Positions 17,619 through 26,019 of a stretch of DNA of 55,206 bases are shown here, piece after piece. The notes below the pieces were generated by a model. It was not told the DNA's origin, ran no database searches, and worked only from the letters and a program-made list of their open reading frames with translations. The position numbers and the translations under genes were made by a program. How positions within the stretch are numbered: the first letter of the stretch is position 1; every line of letters begins with the position of its first letter. Origin of the DNA: an uncultured Pedobacter sp. (GTDB lineage: Bacteria > Bacteroidota > Bacteroidia > Sphingobacteriales > Sphingobacteriaceae); NCBI RefSeq assembly GCF_913776295.1, contig NZ_CAJYOJ010000061.1, positions 1 to 55,206 of the forward strand. The letters run 5' to 3'.

Positions 17619-18166
17619 TTAAAACTCCTTCTCAATTCAATAATAGCCAGTCGGATCCGGGTTTTCACCGTACCTAATGGCAGATCTAACTTTTCTGCGG
17701 CTTCCACATGGGTGAAACCCTTGTAATAAACTAAATCAAGAACTGCTTGTAAATCCGGTTTAAGGTTATTTACAAGTTGCTTAACACCAAGAACATCGGG
17801 GTTAAACGTAACCTTGTTTTGCTCATCAACAAAACTTACGTTATTTTCTATATCTTGGTTTTTGAGTGAATTCTTAAAATCTTTAGAACGTAATTTGTCA
17901 ATCGATAAATTGCGTGCAATGTTCATCATCCACGTGAATAAACGTCCTTTGGTATGATCATAGTGTGCAGCAGATTGCCAGATTTTTACAAAAGTTTCTT
18001 GTAGTACGTCTTCAGCAAGCTCGGTGTGGGTAATAATCCGTGAAATAACGCCATAAAGTGCTGATGAATACATACTGTATAGCGTTTTTAGTACCGCAGG
18101 ATCTTTCGATTGCAGTGCTAGCACAAGTTCTGGCTCAGTTAGGGTTAATTTTTTAAATGCAGTCAC
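17615..18166 (-). CDS. ECF RNA polymerase sigma factor (SigK-like)
   Basis: 183 aa from a GTG at 18166 giving MTAFKKLTLTEPELVLALQSKD. The 19 residues upstream in the same frame look like chance hydrophobic translation of the promoter region, which has a near-match -7 box TATCTTAG 8 nt before this GTG. Region 2 (about 20-90: LYSSALYGVISRI... 'DVLQETFVKIW', 'FTWMMNIARNLSIDKLR') and region 4 (about 125-180: 'VLDLVYYKGFTHVEAAEKLDLPLGTVKTRIRLAI') are both present. It pairs with the overlapping RskA-type anti-sigma factor. Confidence 0.93.
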   Translation of the reverse strand: MTAFKKLTLTEPELVLALQSKDPAVLKTLYSMYSSALYGVISRIITHTELAEDVLQETFVKIWQSAAHYDHTKGRLFTWMMNIARNLSIDKLRSKDFKNSLKNQDIENNVSFVDEQNKVTFNPDVLGVKQLVNNLKPDLQAVLDLVYYKGFTHVEAAEKLDLPLGTVKTRIRLAIIELRRSFN

Positions 18167-18277
18167 TATGGTTACTAAGATACAATACACAACAGCAAAA
18201 GCAAAAAAAAGTTTTATAAACACATTCCGCTCAGGAATACGATTATAAAACTTTATATTGGTAATTGAGGAAGTGGA

Positions 18278-19171
18278 CTATGCTATCCCTTCAATTGGAA
18301 AGAGGTGTTTTTCGGCATGGTAAGATGAACGCACCAGCGGGCCACTCTCTACATACTTCAAGCCTTTTGCCAAACCAGCTTCCTTATACATGGCAAAGGT
18401 ATCCGGATGGATCCAGTCGACCACAGGATGGTGATTGCGGGTTGGTTGTAAATACTGGCCCAGGGTTAGGATGTGCACACCATTGGCCACTAAATCGTCC
18501 ATGGCTTCGAAAATATCTTCTTCTGTTTCGCCCAAACCCAGCATAATGCCGGTTTTGGTTCTTAACCCAAATTCCGAAATTCTCTTTAGGGCTTCTAAAC
18601 TTCTATCATATTTAGCCTGGATACGCACTTGTTTTGTTAAACGCCTAACCGTTTCCATATTGTGCGAAACCACTTCCGGGCGTTCTTCCAAAACGCGGTA
18701 TAAATTATCCCATTGGCCCTTAAAGTCGGGAATTAAAGTTTCTAATGTCGTAATTGGACTTTCTCTACGGATGGCTTGTAAGGTTTCTGCCCAGATAATG
18801 GAGCCACCATCTTTTAAGTCATCGCGATCTACCGAAGTAATTACGCAATGTTTAACACCCATTAATTTTACCGAATCGGCAATGCGGTTAGGCTCATCAA
18901 CATCAACAGCCAAAGGACGGCCAGTTGCAACAGCACAGAACGAACAACTGCGGGTACAGATATTCCCTAAAATCATGAATGTTGCCGTACCTGCCCCCCA
19001 ACATTCGCCCATATTGGGGCAATTGCCACTTTCGCAGATGGTATGGAGCTTGTGTGTGTCTACCAAGCTGCGAACCTGGGCATATTCTTTACCAACGGGT
19101 AATTTTACACGTAACCAATCTGGTTTACGCTTTACTTCAGTCACAGCAGGTACTACTGGTAAATCAATCAT
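18278..19171 (-). CDS. lipA: Lipoyl synthase
   Basis: 297 aa. A radical-SAM enzyme that inserts two sulfurs into protein-bound octanoate. The auxiliary cluster motif CX4CX5C is Cys46, Cys51, Cys57, the radical-SAM motif CX3CX2C is Cys72, Cys76, Cys79, and the C-terminal RSSYHAE Ser ligand is present. The ATG is 4 nt after a TAACTTTG box, suggesting a leaderless mRNA. The sigma-factor gene follows on the same strand after 111 nt. Confidence 0.97.
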   Translation of the reverse strand: MIDLPVVPAVTEVKRKPDWLRVKLPVGKEYAQVRSLVDTHKLHTICESGNCPNMGECWGAGTATFMILGNICTRSCSFCAVATGRPLAVDVDEPNRIADSVKLMGVKHCVITSVDRDDLKDGGSIIWAETLQAIRRESPITTLETLIPDFKGQWDNLYRVLEERPEVVSHNMETVRRLTKQVRIQAKYDRSLEALKRISEFGLRTKTGIMLGLGETEEDIFEAMDDLVANGVHILTLGQYLQPTRNHHPVVDWIHPDTFAMYKEAGLAKGLKYVESGPLVRSSYHAEKHLFPIEGIA

Positions 19172-19175
19172 GGTG

Positions 19176-19207
19176 CAAAGTTAACGAATAGGATTGAATT
19201 GTTGCAA
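19176..19207 (-). promoter_or_regulatory. Promoter of lipA, start codon at the expected TSS
   Basis: On the minus strand TTG, 21 nt, TAACTTTG, 4 nt, ATG. The -33 region lies inside heptad array G. Confidence 0.6.
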
Positions 19208-19296
19208 TGTTGAAATGTTTGAGGGTTGTAATAAAGTTCGCTAACTGGTTTAGTTTAACTGGTTAATTGTATAAATCGGTTAACTGAAGTATAAGA
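19199..19296. repeat. Heptad array G upstream of lipA (about 14 units)
   Basis: A 7-nt period is clearest at 19241-19296, where units such as CTAACTG, TTAACTG and GTTAATT recur. Upstream it is looser. The plus strand is G-rich and C-poor, so the lipA coding strand is G-poor, as at the other gene-start arrays. Confidence 0.5.
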
Positions 19297-19308
19297 GCCT
19301 AATTTCAT

Positions 19309-19349
19309 AGTGGCGTCAATAGTGGTGTCAAACATTTCTATCTGACACT
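19309..19349. repeat. Dispersed GGTGTCA...TGACAC hairpin
   Basis: GTGGTGTCAAACATTTCTATCTGACAC forms an imperfect hairpin closely related to the first module of the 203-nt tandem repeat at 3955. Its right arm supplies the last codons of the broken GNAT frame. Confidence 0.55.
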
Positions 19350-19640
19350 AAGAAAATATTCAGTTCTATTTCAAACTTAATCAGACATTTATGCGCTTTA
19401 AAACCAATCCGTTCGTAAAACTGATGACTTTCCGTTCGTTTGATATTGTACCTAACCTTTAATTTTTTAACCTGATGCCGCTCTGCGCAAAGTTTTATGC
19501 GGTCTGTTAACTGTTTTCCGATTTTTAGATTGTGGTAAGCAGAACCAACAATCAATCCTGCAATTTCTACAAAAGGATCTGACGCCATTTTTTAGGTATG
19601 AAAACCATGAATCCAGCCAACCACTTTTCGGGTAGGGAAA
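19328..19640 (-). pseudogene. Broken GNAT acetyltransferase gene
   Basis: The C-terminal part of a GNAT N-acetyltransferase is readable: KVVGWIHGFHT, then an in-frame TAA, then MASDPFVEIAGLIV, the acetyl-CoA region around YHNLKIGKQL, and YERIGFKAHK. The stop sits where the family continues without interruption, and upstream of about 19640 the acetyltransferase sequence gives way to repeat DNA (19641-19790). The 3' end also runs into a repeat. The N-terminal half is missing. An 86-codon frame remains open after the stop but lacks half the fold. Confidence 0.75.
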
Positions 19641-19790
19641 TATAAGCTTCGTAAGTTTACTATCCCAAAAGCGCTAATCCCTGCCACGTAAACCCTATTG
19701 AAGCGGCAGCTCCCGATTTTTCCATCGGGACTATAGCGGAAAGAGGGACTTCCGTTGCCGATAAGCACTACAGCACCTTTCCAGATCACA
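19641..19790. repeat. Dispersed repeat inserted in the GNAT gene
   Basis: Contains the phrase 'CCCGATGGAAAAATCGGG' (hairpin) and 'CGCTATAGT', 'AGCGCTTTTGGGA', relatives of which occur at about 34080-34190 and 52690-52780. Read as protein it gives low-quality sequence. It replaces the N-terminal half of the GNAT gene. The remaining 19791-19919 shows nothing but the cysS promoter region. Confidence 0.5.
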
Positions 19791-19919
19791 ATATAGCAAT
19801 TTAACCATCCAGCAAAGAAAACAACATATCTTAATCATTCTGCCGGGTAGCTAAATGTTAGCTAAAAATCATATACCCAACAATACTATTTTAAAGGTTT
19901 TAACTTTCTAACTAAATCT

Positions 19920-19927
19920 TACATTTG
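19920..19927 (+). promoter_or_regulatory. -7 box of cysS, 4 nt before the start codon
   Basis: TACATTTG matches TAnnTTTG, followed by CAAT and the ATG at 19932. The transcript is probably leaderless or nearly so. Confidence 0.6.
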
Positions 19928-19931
19928 CAAT

Positions 19932-21392
19932 ATGGATACTGGCTTACAGCTTTACAATACGCTTTCGCGCAAAAAAGAACTTTTTCAACCCTTAAATGCT
20001 CCCCATGTTGGGATGTATGTTTGCGGGCCTACTGTTTACAGCGATGTGCATCTGGGCAATTGTCGCACATTTATCTCGTTCGATTTAATTTTCAGGTATC
20101 TTAAATATGCTGGTTACAAGGTGCGTTATGTTCGTAATATTACCGATGCCGGCCATTTGGAGGGTGACAGGGATGAAGGTGATGATAAGTTCGCAAAACG
20201 TGCGAAACTGGAACAGCTTGAGCCGATGGAGATTGTACAGAAATATACTATAGGCTTCCATGATGTATTGCGCATGTTTAATACACAGCCACCAAGTATC
20301 GAACCCACCGCTACCGGACACATTATTGAGCAGATCGAAATGATTAAGATTATTATAGCTAATGGTTATGGTTACGAAGTGGATGGCAATGTATATTTTG
20401 ATGTAGAAAAATATAGCAAGGAATACAATTATACGATTTTAACCAACCGCAACCTTGAAGATATGCTGAACAATACCCGCGAACTGGGTGGGCAGGATGA
20501 GAAACGCGGAAGGTTAGACTTTGCTTTATGGATAAAGGCAAAGCCAGAAACCCTGATGCAGTGGCAATCGCCATGGGGCATGGGTTTTCCGGGTTGGCAT
20601 ATCGAATGTTCGGCCATGAGCGCTAAATATTTGGGAGCTGAATTTGATATTCATGGTGGTGGAATGGATTTAGCTGCAACGCACCATACCAATGAAATTG
20701 CACAATCTGAAGCTTGCAGTCATAAACAACCTGCACGCTATTGGATGCATACCAACATGCTTACGGTAAACGGTACGCGCATGTCTAAATCGGCTGGTAA
20801 TGGTTTTCTTCCTTTAGAATTGTTTACGGGAGACCACCCTTTGCTAAAAAAAGGCTATAGCCCGATGACGGTGAAGTTTTTTATGTTACAGGCGCATTAC
20901 CGAAGTACTTTGGATTTCTCTAACGATGCATTGGATGCCTCTGAGAAAGGTTTCCGTCGTTTAATGTCGGCAATTGGTTTGTTAGATAAATTACCAGTAT
21001 CTGAACAGACCGATTTTGATATTGATGCATTGAAAGAAAAATGCATTAATGCAATGAACGACGACTTTAACAGCCCGATTTTGGTTGCCGAATTATTTGA
21101 GGCGGTTAGGATAATCAATACCGTTTACGATGGTAAGGGAAAAATTTCTGCTGAAGCTTTAGCGAAACTAAAACAATTGATCAACGACTTCGTATTCGAT
21201 ATTTTAGGCCTCAAAGATGAGGATGCCGGAAGTAACGATTTAAATGGCGTTTTGGAGATGGTCATCAATCTGAGAACGGAGGCTAAAGCGAATAAAGATT
21301 ATGCCACATCTGACCGGATCCGTATTGGTTTGCAGGAACTGGGCATTCAGCTCAAAGACGGTAAAGAGGGGACTACCTGGAGTAAGGCTTAG
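19932..21392 (+). CDS. cysS: Cysteinyl-tRNA synthetase
   Basis: 486 aa, usual length. Class I synthetase charging tRNA-Cys. Zinc ligand Cys31 in [17 protein letters not shown], with the HIGH-type motif HLGN (40-43). The zinc and Trp site [13 protein letters not shown] is present, as are [11 protein letters not shown] and the KMSKS loop RMSKSAGN. The C-terminal DALR-type helical domain ends [11 protein letters not shown] as in the family. No defect seen. Confidence 0.97.
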   Translation: MDTGLQLYNTLSRKKELFQPLNAPHVGMYVCGPTVYSDVHLGNCRTFISFDLIFRYLKYAGYKVRYVRNITDAGHLEGDRDEGDDKFAKRAKLEQLEPMEIVQKYTIGFHDVLRMFNTQPPSIEPTATGHIIEQIEMIKIIIANGYGYEVDGNVYFDVEKYSKEYNYTILTNRNLEDMLNNTRELGGQDEKRGRLDFALWIKAKPETLMQWQSPWGMGFPGWHIECSAMSAKYLGAEFDIHGGGMDLAATHHTNEIAQSEACSHKQPARYWMHTNMLTVNGTRMSKSAGNGFLPLELFTGDHPLLKKGYSPMTVKFFMLQAHYRSTLDFSNDALDASEKGFRRLMSAIGLLDKLPVSEQTDFDIDALKEKCINAMNDDFNSPILVAELFEAVRIINTVYDGKGKISAEALAKLKQLINDFVFDILGLKDEDAGSNDLNGVLEMVINLRTEAKANKDYATSDRIRIGLQELGIQLKDGKEGTTWSKA

Positions 21393-21561
21393 GAAGTTTT
21401 AAATTCGGAAAGCAGAGATTAGAGCTCGGTTTTATGCTGACAGGCCATGATTTCGAAGTGAGGTAAGTTTGTATACGAGATAATTTCTAAACCATTTAAG
21501 TTCATCAAATGCTTGTACCCCATTGAATGGGACAAATTAATTTTCAAGGAAATTAGGCAGG

Positions 21562-21604
21562 TTTAATGTGTAATTGTTAATTACTTTTAAGGTCACACAT
21601 TAAA
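21562..21604. promoter_or_regulatory. Inverted repeat upstream of the NTF2-like gene
   Basis: TTTAATGTGT (21562-21571) and ACACATTAAA (21595-21604) are perfectly complementary across a 23-nt AT-rich loop. They end 41 nt before the ATG. This could be a hairpin leader or an operator. A small CCCATTGAATGGG hairpin lies at 21520-21532. Confidence 0.4.
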
Positions 21605-21645
21605 GAAAATTTTATATTCGCCAAAACATATTATATCAATTAATA

Positions 21646-22503
21646 ATGAAACACTTATTTTCTACTGCAATCGCTTCGCTTTTGGCTTTAGGCGCCTTTG
21701 CTCAAAAAAGCGATGGAACAACCAAATCTTTAATAAATGCTGAAAAGGATTTTGCTAAGTCAATTGCCAAAAATGGGGATAAAGAAGCTTATATAGACTA
21801 CTCAACCACCAGTACTTTGGTGTTCAGGCCAAACCCGATAAATGCTAAAACTTTTTATGCAGGTAAGGCAAATGCAGAGAATGATGTTACATGGACACCA
21901 AACCTGGCGAAAGTATCGCGCAGTGGTGATTTAGGTTTTACCACAGGGCCCTACGAAATTGGTACTTCAGAAAAAAAATATGGGCAATACTTATCAATCT
22001 GGAAACCGGAAAATGGCAGATGGAAACTAGCTATTGATTTGGGAACGGAAAGCAATAAGCCTTTGGCCAAAGTTACGCCATCGTTTGTAGAGCCCAAAGA
22101 TCATGTGGCACCGAGATTTTTGAATGAAAGGGAAATTAAGGCAGGGAAAGAAATTATCTTAACCACTGAAAAAACGTTAAATACATTATTAAAAACACAT
22201 GGAATTGCGGCATTTGGCGGTTTTTTAACCAACGATGCACGTTTGCTTTTCCCTGGTAACGAAGCCATTGAAGGGAAAGGGAAAATTATTGCTTTTTATA
22301 ACAGCATGATCAGTAAAATTAACTTGAAAACAACTGGTGTTGATAAAGCAATTGGTAGTGATCTGGCTTATACCTATGGTGTTGCCACTATCGATTACAA
22401 GGCCGATTTACGGGAAAGTTTTAATTATGTTTTCGTTTATGAAAAGGCGGCAGATGCCAGCTGGAACTTAATTGTACAGGCTTTTGTACCAGCAGAAAGA
22501 TAA
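21646..22503 (+). CDS. Secreted protein with two NTF2-like (DUF4440-type) domains
   Basis: 285 aa. Signal peptide (1-19, ending GAFAQ), then two repeats of an NTF2-like cone fold: about 25-135 ('LINAEKDFAKSIAKNGDKEAYIDYSTTSTLVF...YGQYLSIWKPENGRWKLAIDLG') and about 165-282 ('ILTTEKTLNTLLKTHGIAAFGGFLTNDARLLFPG...FNYVFVYEKAADASWNLIVQAF'). Each ends with the W-(R/N)-(K/L) strand typical of DUF4440/SnoaL-like proteins. No catalytic assignment is possible. Probably periplasmic. Confidence 0.8.
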   Translation: MKHLFSTAIASLLALGAFAQKSDGTTKSLINAEKDFAKSIAKNGDKEAYIDYSTTSTLVFRPNPINAKTFYAGKANAENDVTWTPNLAKVSRSGDLGFTTGPYEIGTSEKKYGQYLSIWKPENGRWKLAIDLGTESNKPLAKVTPSFVEPKDHVAPRFLNEREIKAGKEIILTTEKTLNTLLKTHGIAAFGGFLTNDARLLFPGNEAIEGKGKIIAFYNSMISKINLKTTGVDKAIGSDLAYTYGVATIDYKADLRESFNYVFVYEKAADASWNLIVQAFVPAER

Positions 22504-22729
22504 ATACCAAAAATGTGAATTAAAGAGGGGCTATCTGTAAAAAAGAGGCCCTTTTTTTATTTTCAGGGATTTGCGTGGTTTGCTGACTGGCTCAGGCGTG
22601 GCCCTAATCCGAAAACCATCGGATGAAGCGGCATCCTTGTAGCGCAGCGGAAAGATATAACAGAAAGCAGGAAAACCGTTAAAAACAGCACTGTAACTGC
22701 GCTACGAAAGAAAAATATCGCCAATAAAA
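22504..22729. repeat. Gap with weak terminator and dispersed repeat
   Basis: 22524-22557 holds an imperfect GAGGGGCT / AGGCCCTTTTT hairpin with a T run, a plausible terminator for the NTF2-like gene. 22612-22710 is a repeat of the AGCGCAGCGGAAAG...AGCAGGAA type found in several gaps here. No gene seen. Confidence 0.5.
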
Positions 22730-22753
22730 TTGTTTATTTTACGTTTAAAAATC

Positions 22754-23641
22754 ATGTATAAAAATTTACTTATCTTCTCTGTCCTCCTTTTACTTTGTTT
22801 TAATGTTTCGGCCCAAAAGAAAAGATTCGATATACAGGGTAAAGCCGGTGCACGTGGTATTATGCCCGAAAATACCATTGAAGGCATGTTAAAAGCGATG
22901 GATTTAGGCGTTAACACTTTAGAAATGGACGCTGTAATTTCTAAAGACAAACAGGTGGTTCTTTCGCAGGAACCTTATTTTAACAATGAAATTTCGCTAC
23001 AGCCCAATGGAAAAGCGATAACGTTGAAAGATCAAAAGAAATTCAATATGTATCAAATGGACTATGAGCAGATTAAAAAGTTTGATGTGGGCAGTAAAAA
23101 TCACAGTCGCTTCCCCGGACAAATGAAGTTTAAAGCTTACAAGCCTTTACTTTCCGAAACCATAGATGCCGTGGAGGCTTATGTTAAAGCGCATAGGCTC
23201 GCCAAACCAGTTTACAGTATTGAAACAAAAACGATTAAAAATGGCGACAATGAATTTCATCCGGAGCCTGCAGAATTTGTAGAACTGATTATGGATGTGA
23301 TTCAAGCAAAGAAAATTTCAAAAAGAGTAATTATCGAATCATTTGATATGCGTACACTGCAATATCTGCATGAGAAATATCCGAAAATACAAACCTCTTT
23401 ATTAATTGATGAAAAAGAGCCTTTTGAAGATTATATTGAGAAATTAGGTTTCAAACCAACTATTTATAGTCCTTATTCGGTATTGGTTGGTAAGGGCCTG
23501 GTAGACCGCTGCCATGATATGGGGATTAAGATTATCCCCTGGACCGTGAATACAGCAAAGGAGGTAAAATATTTCAAAAGTTTGGGTGTTGACGGAATTA
23601 TTACCGATTACCCTAATATCATGGGGCAATTGGATAACTAA
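22754..23641 (+). CDS. GDPD-like protein without catalytic histidines
   Basis: 295 aa from the ATG at 22754 (clean signal peptide MYKNLLIFSVLL...VSA, cleaved near residue 20). The fold of glycerophosphodiester phosphodiesterases is clear: ARGIMPENTIEGMLKAMDLGVNTLEMD, ISKDKQVVLSQEPYFNNEI, YSIETKTI, RVIIESFD, IIPWTVNTAKEVKYFKSLGVDGIITDYP. The family's catalytic HR before G-A-R-G is Lys30-Ala31 here, and the second histidine (S-H-(D/E)-P) is Gln72. The metal-type acids Glu57, Asp59 and Glu in IETK remain. The frame is intact, so this looks like a pseudoenzyme and not a decaying gene. Confidence 0.85.
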   Translation: MYKNLLIFSVLLLLCFNVSAQKKRFDIQGKAGARGIMPENTIEGMLKAMDLGVNTLEMDAVISKDKQVVLSQEPYFNNEISLQPNGKAITLKDQKKFNMYQMDYEQIKKFDVGSKNHSRFPGQMKFKAYKPLLSETIDAVEAYVKAHRLAKPVYSIETKTIKNGDNEFHPEPAEFVELIMDVIQAKKISKRVIIESFDMRTLQYLHEKYPKIQTSLLIDEKEPFEDYIEKLGFKPTIYSPYSVLVGKGLVDRCHDMGIKIIPWTVNTAKEVKYFKSLGVDGIITDYPNIMGQLDN

Positions 23642-23714
23642 CCAAAGTTTATCTGTTGGTGTCTGTCTGGCCGGTATAAAAGTTTAGCTGGTTGGTGTAA
23701 TAGCACCCAGTAAA

Positions 23715-23741
23715 AAAAAGCGCTGGTTTGCAGCGCTTTTT
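23715..23741. terminator. Bidirectional terminator
   Basis: An 11-bp stem AAAAAGCGCTG / CAGCGCTTTTT with a 5-nt loop lies between the convergent GDPD-like gene and the small membrane protein gene. Confidence 0.88.
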
Positions 23742-23760
23742 ATGAGATCCTTTCTAATGC

Positions 23761-23952
23761 CTAGTGATGCGATTCAGGAGCTTCTGTGTGGTGTGCTTCA
23801 GTTTTTTCATTTGAAGAAGTTTCTTCTCCATGGTGAAAAATTGGTCTGGTGAAGGCCACAAGCAGGATTAAAACAATTATCCATACCGTTAGTGGCAATG
23901 CCCAAATGCCTTTTGTTTGCTGAACCGGTGCATGTGAATCGTGAGCTGACAT
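23761..23952 (-). CDS. Small membrane protein with His-rich tail
   Basis: 63 aa from the ATG at 23952. The longer frame adds 52 residues of AT-rich leader translation and overlaps the upstream gene. N-terminal SAHDSHAP, one membrane helix at about 15-35, then a His/Glu-rich tail with HHGEE, AHHTEAPESHH. The tail could bind metal, but this is inference. No family recognised. It follows the TPR gene on the same strand by 139 nt. Confidence 0.6.
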   Translation of the reverse strand: MSAHDSHAPVQQTKGIWALPLTVWIIVLILLVAFTRPIFHHGEETSSNEKTEAHHTEAPESHH

Positions 23953-24091
23953 ATCGAATATTTTTGATTTAAAATTTATGCTTTGTAATAGTGCGGTAAA
24001 GATAACAACAAAATTAAAATAACAAGGGTAATTTGGCGAATAGTATTTTAAGGTCAGCCTGTTATTTAGCAAGGATAAGGGGCAATACCAA

Positions 24092-24613
24092 TTATCCCTG
24101 TAAATCATAAACCATCACTTTAGTGCTATTTATTTTGCTTCTAACGCGGGTTTGGTGCTCTTGTAATGTATTTTGCTCTTCCTGAACGGCATTAAAGAGT
24201 TCGGCTTTCTTAAAATAGTTTGCAGCTGCCGCAAAATTTTGTTGCTGCTCTGCATGTAAGCCTAAACATTCGTAAATATGCGATTCGCAAACGCCAGGTA
24301 CAAGTAAAGCCTGATTCGCAACCTGTTTTACCAGTTTATGCATTTTAAGGGTGATCACAAGTTTCAAGTAGGGTTTGTATACTTCGGGGAAATCAGGATC
24401 CAATTCGATGCAACGTTTGTAATAGTAGCCTGCTGTTTTATAATCTTTAAAATGGTTCTGATAAAAATTGCCCAGCTGAAAATAGGCCCTGGCATAGTCA
24501 GGGTCAAAAACAATAACTTCGTTAAAATACTGGAGCGCCCTCGGTAGTTCGCCCCAGTGCAATTCTTCAATGGCCTGTAGATATTTTTCTTCTACAGTAG
24601 TATAAATGTCCAT
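24092..24613 (-). CDS. Tetratricopeptide repeat protein
   Basis: 173 aa from the ATG at 24613. The first 14 residues of the longer frame are not conserved in type. Cytoplasmic, with about four TPR units: 'YLQAIEELHWGELPRALQYFNEVIVFDPDYARAYFQLGNFYQNHFKDYKTAGYYYKRCIELDPDFPEVYKPYL' spans the first two canonical repeats, and later helices are looser. It is a protein-interaction scaffold without a specific role visible. Confidence 0.8.
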   Translation of the reverse strand: MDIYTTVEEKYLQAIEELHWGELPRALQYFNEVIVFDPDYARAYFQLGNFYQNHFKDYKTAGYYYKRCIELDPDFPEVYKPYLKLVITLKMHKLVKQVANQALLVPGVCESHIYECLGLHAEQQQNFAAAANYFKKAELFNAVQEEQNTLQEHQTRVRSKINSTKVMVYDLQG

Positions 24614-24922
24614 AACGGATATTATTAATTTTGATAAGCGGTAATTGCTTAGCAAATGTGTAATAAATTGATTTTAAAATTGGATTTTAAAGTGTTGAAA
24701 ACTTAAAACCGACTAAGGGTTGGGAAGGAAACTTAAAGCAATACCCAAGCCCTTTATGCCACAAGACGGGCTAAAGCTTAACTGCTGGATATGTAATTTA
24801 CGTAGCATTTCTGTAATTTTGATGCAAAGATATTTATTTTCAGCGAATTGCAAATTATTTTCATGAACGCTCTGAAAATTTCTGATTATTGTGCATTCCG
24901 CGACCACTTAATAATCAGCGAA
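24614..24922. other. Non-coding gap upstream of the TPR gene
   Basis: AT-rich sequence with a near-duplicate ATTGATTTTAA / ATTGGATTTTAA at 24667-24690 and a small open frame on each strand without protein character. I see no gene. Confidence 0.4.
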
Positions 24923-25044
24923 ATTAAATTAGCTTCAATAGATATTCACAATCGGGATTACAAATCCCGACTAGCTAGGATCAGAGAGATTAAACTAGCT
25001 GCAAATAAGTATTCACAATCCGGATTGTCAATTCCGGCTAGCTA
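24923..25044. repeat. Two-copy 57-nt hairpin repeat with compensatory change
   Basis: Copies at 24923-24979 and 24989-25044 share ATTAAA(T/C)TAGCT and ATTCACAATC, then a short hairpin, then CTAGCTAG. The hairpin stem is CGGGA:TCCCG in the first and CCGGA:TCCGG in the second, so one G:C pair has become C:G. Related stems occur at 38759-38775 and 48575-48592. Confidence 0.65.
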
Positions 25045-25051
25045 GCTAATG

Positions 25052-26014
25052 TTACAATAAATCCTTAATGATTTTTTCGATGGATAAACCTTCAGCCTCT
25101 GCGCGGTAATTACGCACAATGCGGTGGCGTAAAATAGGCTCGGCAACCGCTTTTACATCCTCAATATCGGGTGAGTATTTTCCGGTTACGGCTGCATGGC
25201 ATTTGGCACCAAGCACCAAAAACTGCGAAGCACGTGGACCTGCACCCCAGCTAATGTATTTATTTACTGCATCTGTAGCAAATTCCGTATTCGGACGGGT
25301 TTTCGCTACAAGTTTAACAGCGTATTCCAATACATTGTCTGTTACGGGAATCTCACGGATCAGTTTCTGGAAATATTGGATATCGTCTGCATGGATAATT
25401 TTCTGCAGTTGGGTGGTTTTATTACTGGTGGTATTTTTTACGATGTTCAATTCATCTGCAAAAGCAGGATAGTTTAATTGGAGATTGAACATAAAGCGAT
25501 CTAATTGCGCTTCGGGTAGTGGATATGTTCCTTCCTGCTCAATAGGATTTTGCGTTGCCAAAACGAAAAATGGCTTCGGCAGGGCATGTGTTTGCCCCGC
25601 TGCTGTTACCGATTTTTCCTGCATGGCCTCTAACAGAGCTGCCTGTGTTTTTGGAGGGGTACGGTTAATTTCGTCAGCAAGGATAATATTGGAAAAAACA
25701 GGCCCTTTTATAAATTTAAAGTGCCTGTCTTCCCCTAAAATTTCTGCACCGATAATGTCGCTTGGCATCAAATCTGGTGTAAACTGGATCCTGTTGAAAT
25801 CCAGATCGAGAACAGACGCCACGGTTTGTACAAGTAAAGTTTTAGCCAATCCGGGTACGCCTACCAACAAACAATGTCCGTTGCTGAAAATGGCAATTAA
25901 AACAGATTTTATGATGTCATCCTGTCCAACTACGATTTTGCTTATCTCGGCTTTAATGTTGTTGAAAGATTGATGAAGTGCATCAACAGCTTCTACTTCG
26001 TTTTTATACTGCAT
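25052..26014 (-). CDS. MoxR-family AAA ATPase
   Basis: 320 aa. Walker A GVPGLAKT (52-59), Walker B ILADEINRTPPKTQ (about 110), sensor 1 LATQNPIEQEGTYPLPEAQLDRF, and a C-terminal lid with 'YISWGAGPRASQFLVLGAKCHA'. MoxR ATPases act as chaperones for metal insertion or assembly of von Willebrand A-domain partners. No VWA gene is in this window on the same strand. It starts 5 nt after the SurA stop codon, so the two are cotranscribed. Confidence 0.94.
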   Translation of the reverse strand: MQYKNEVEAVDALHQSFNNIKAEISKIVVGQDDIIKSVLIAIFSNGHCLLVGVPGLAKTLLVQTVASVLDLDFNRIQFTPDLMPSDIIGAEILGEDRHFKFIKGPVFSNIILADEINRTPPKTQAALLEAMQEKSVTAAGQTHALPKPFFVLATQNPIEQEGTYPLPEAQLDRFMFNLQLNYPAFADELNIVKNTTSNKTTQLQKIIHADDIQYFQKLIREIPVTDNVLEYAVKLVAKTRPNTEFATDAVNKYISWGAGPRASQFLVLGAKCHAAVTGKYSPDIEDVKAVAEPILRHRIVRNYRAEAEGLSIEKIIKDLL

Positions 26015-26019
26015 TGGCG

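Noticed and set aside
18167..18223. Hydrophobic N-terminal extension making the sigma factor a membrane protein
   Set aside because: The extension is translated promoter region. A GTG at 18166 gives the usual ECF N-terminus.
18435..19184. A 249-codon open frame on the plus strand opposite lipA
   Set aside because: It is fully antisense to a textbook lipoyl synthase with all cysteine motifs, has no family features, and has no promoter of its own.
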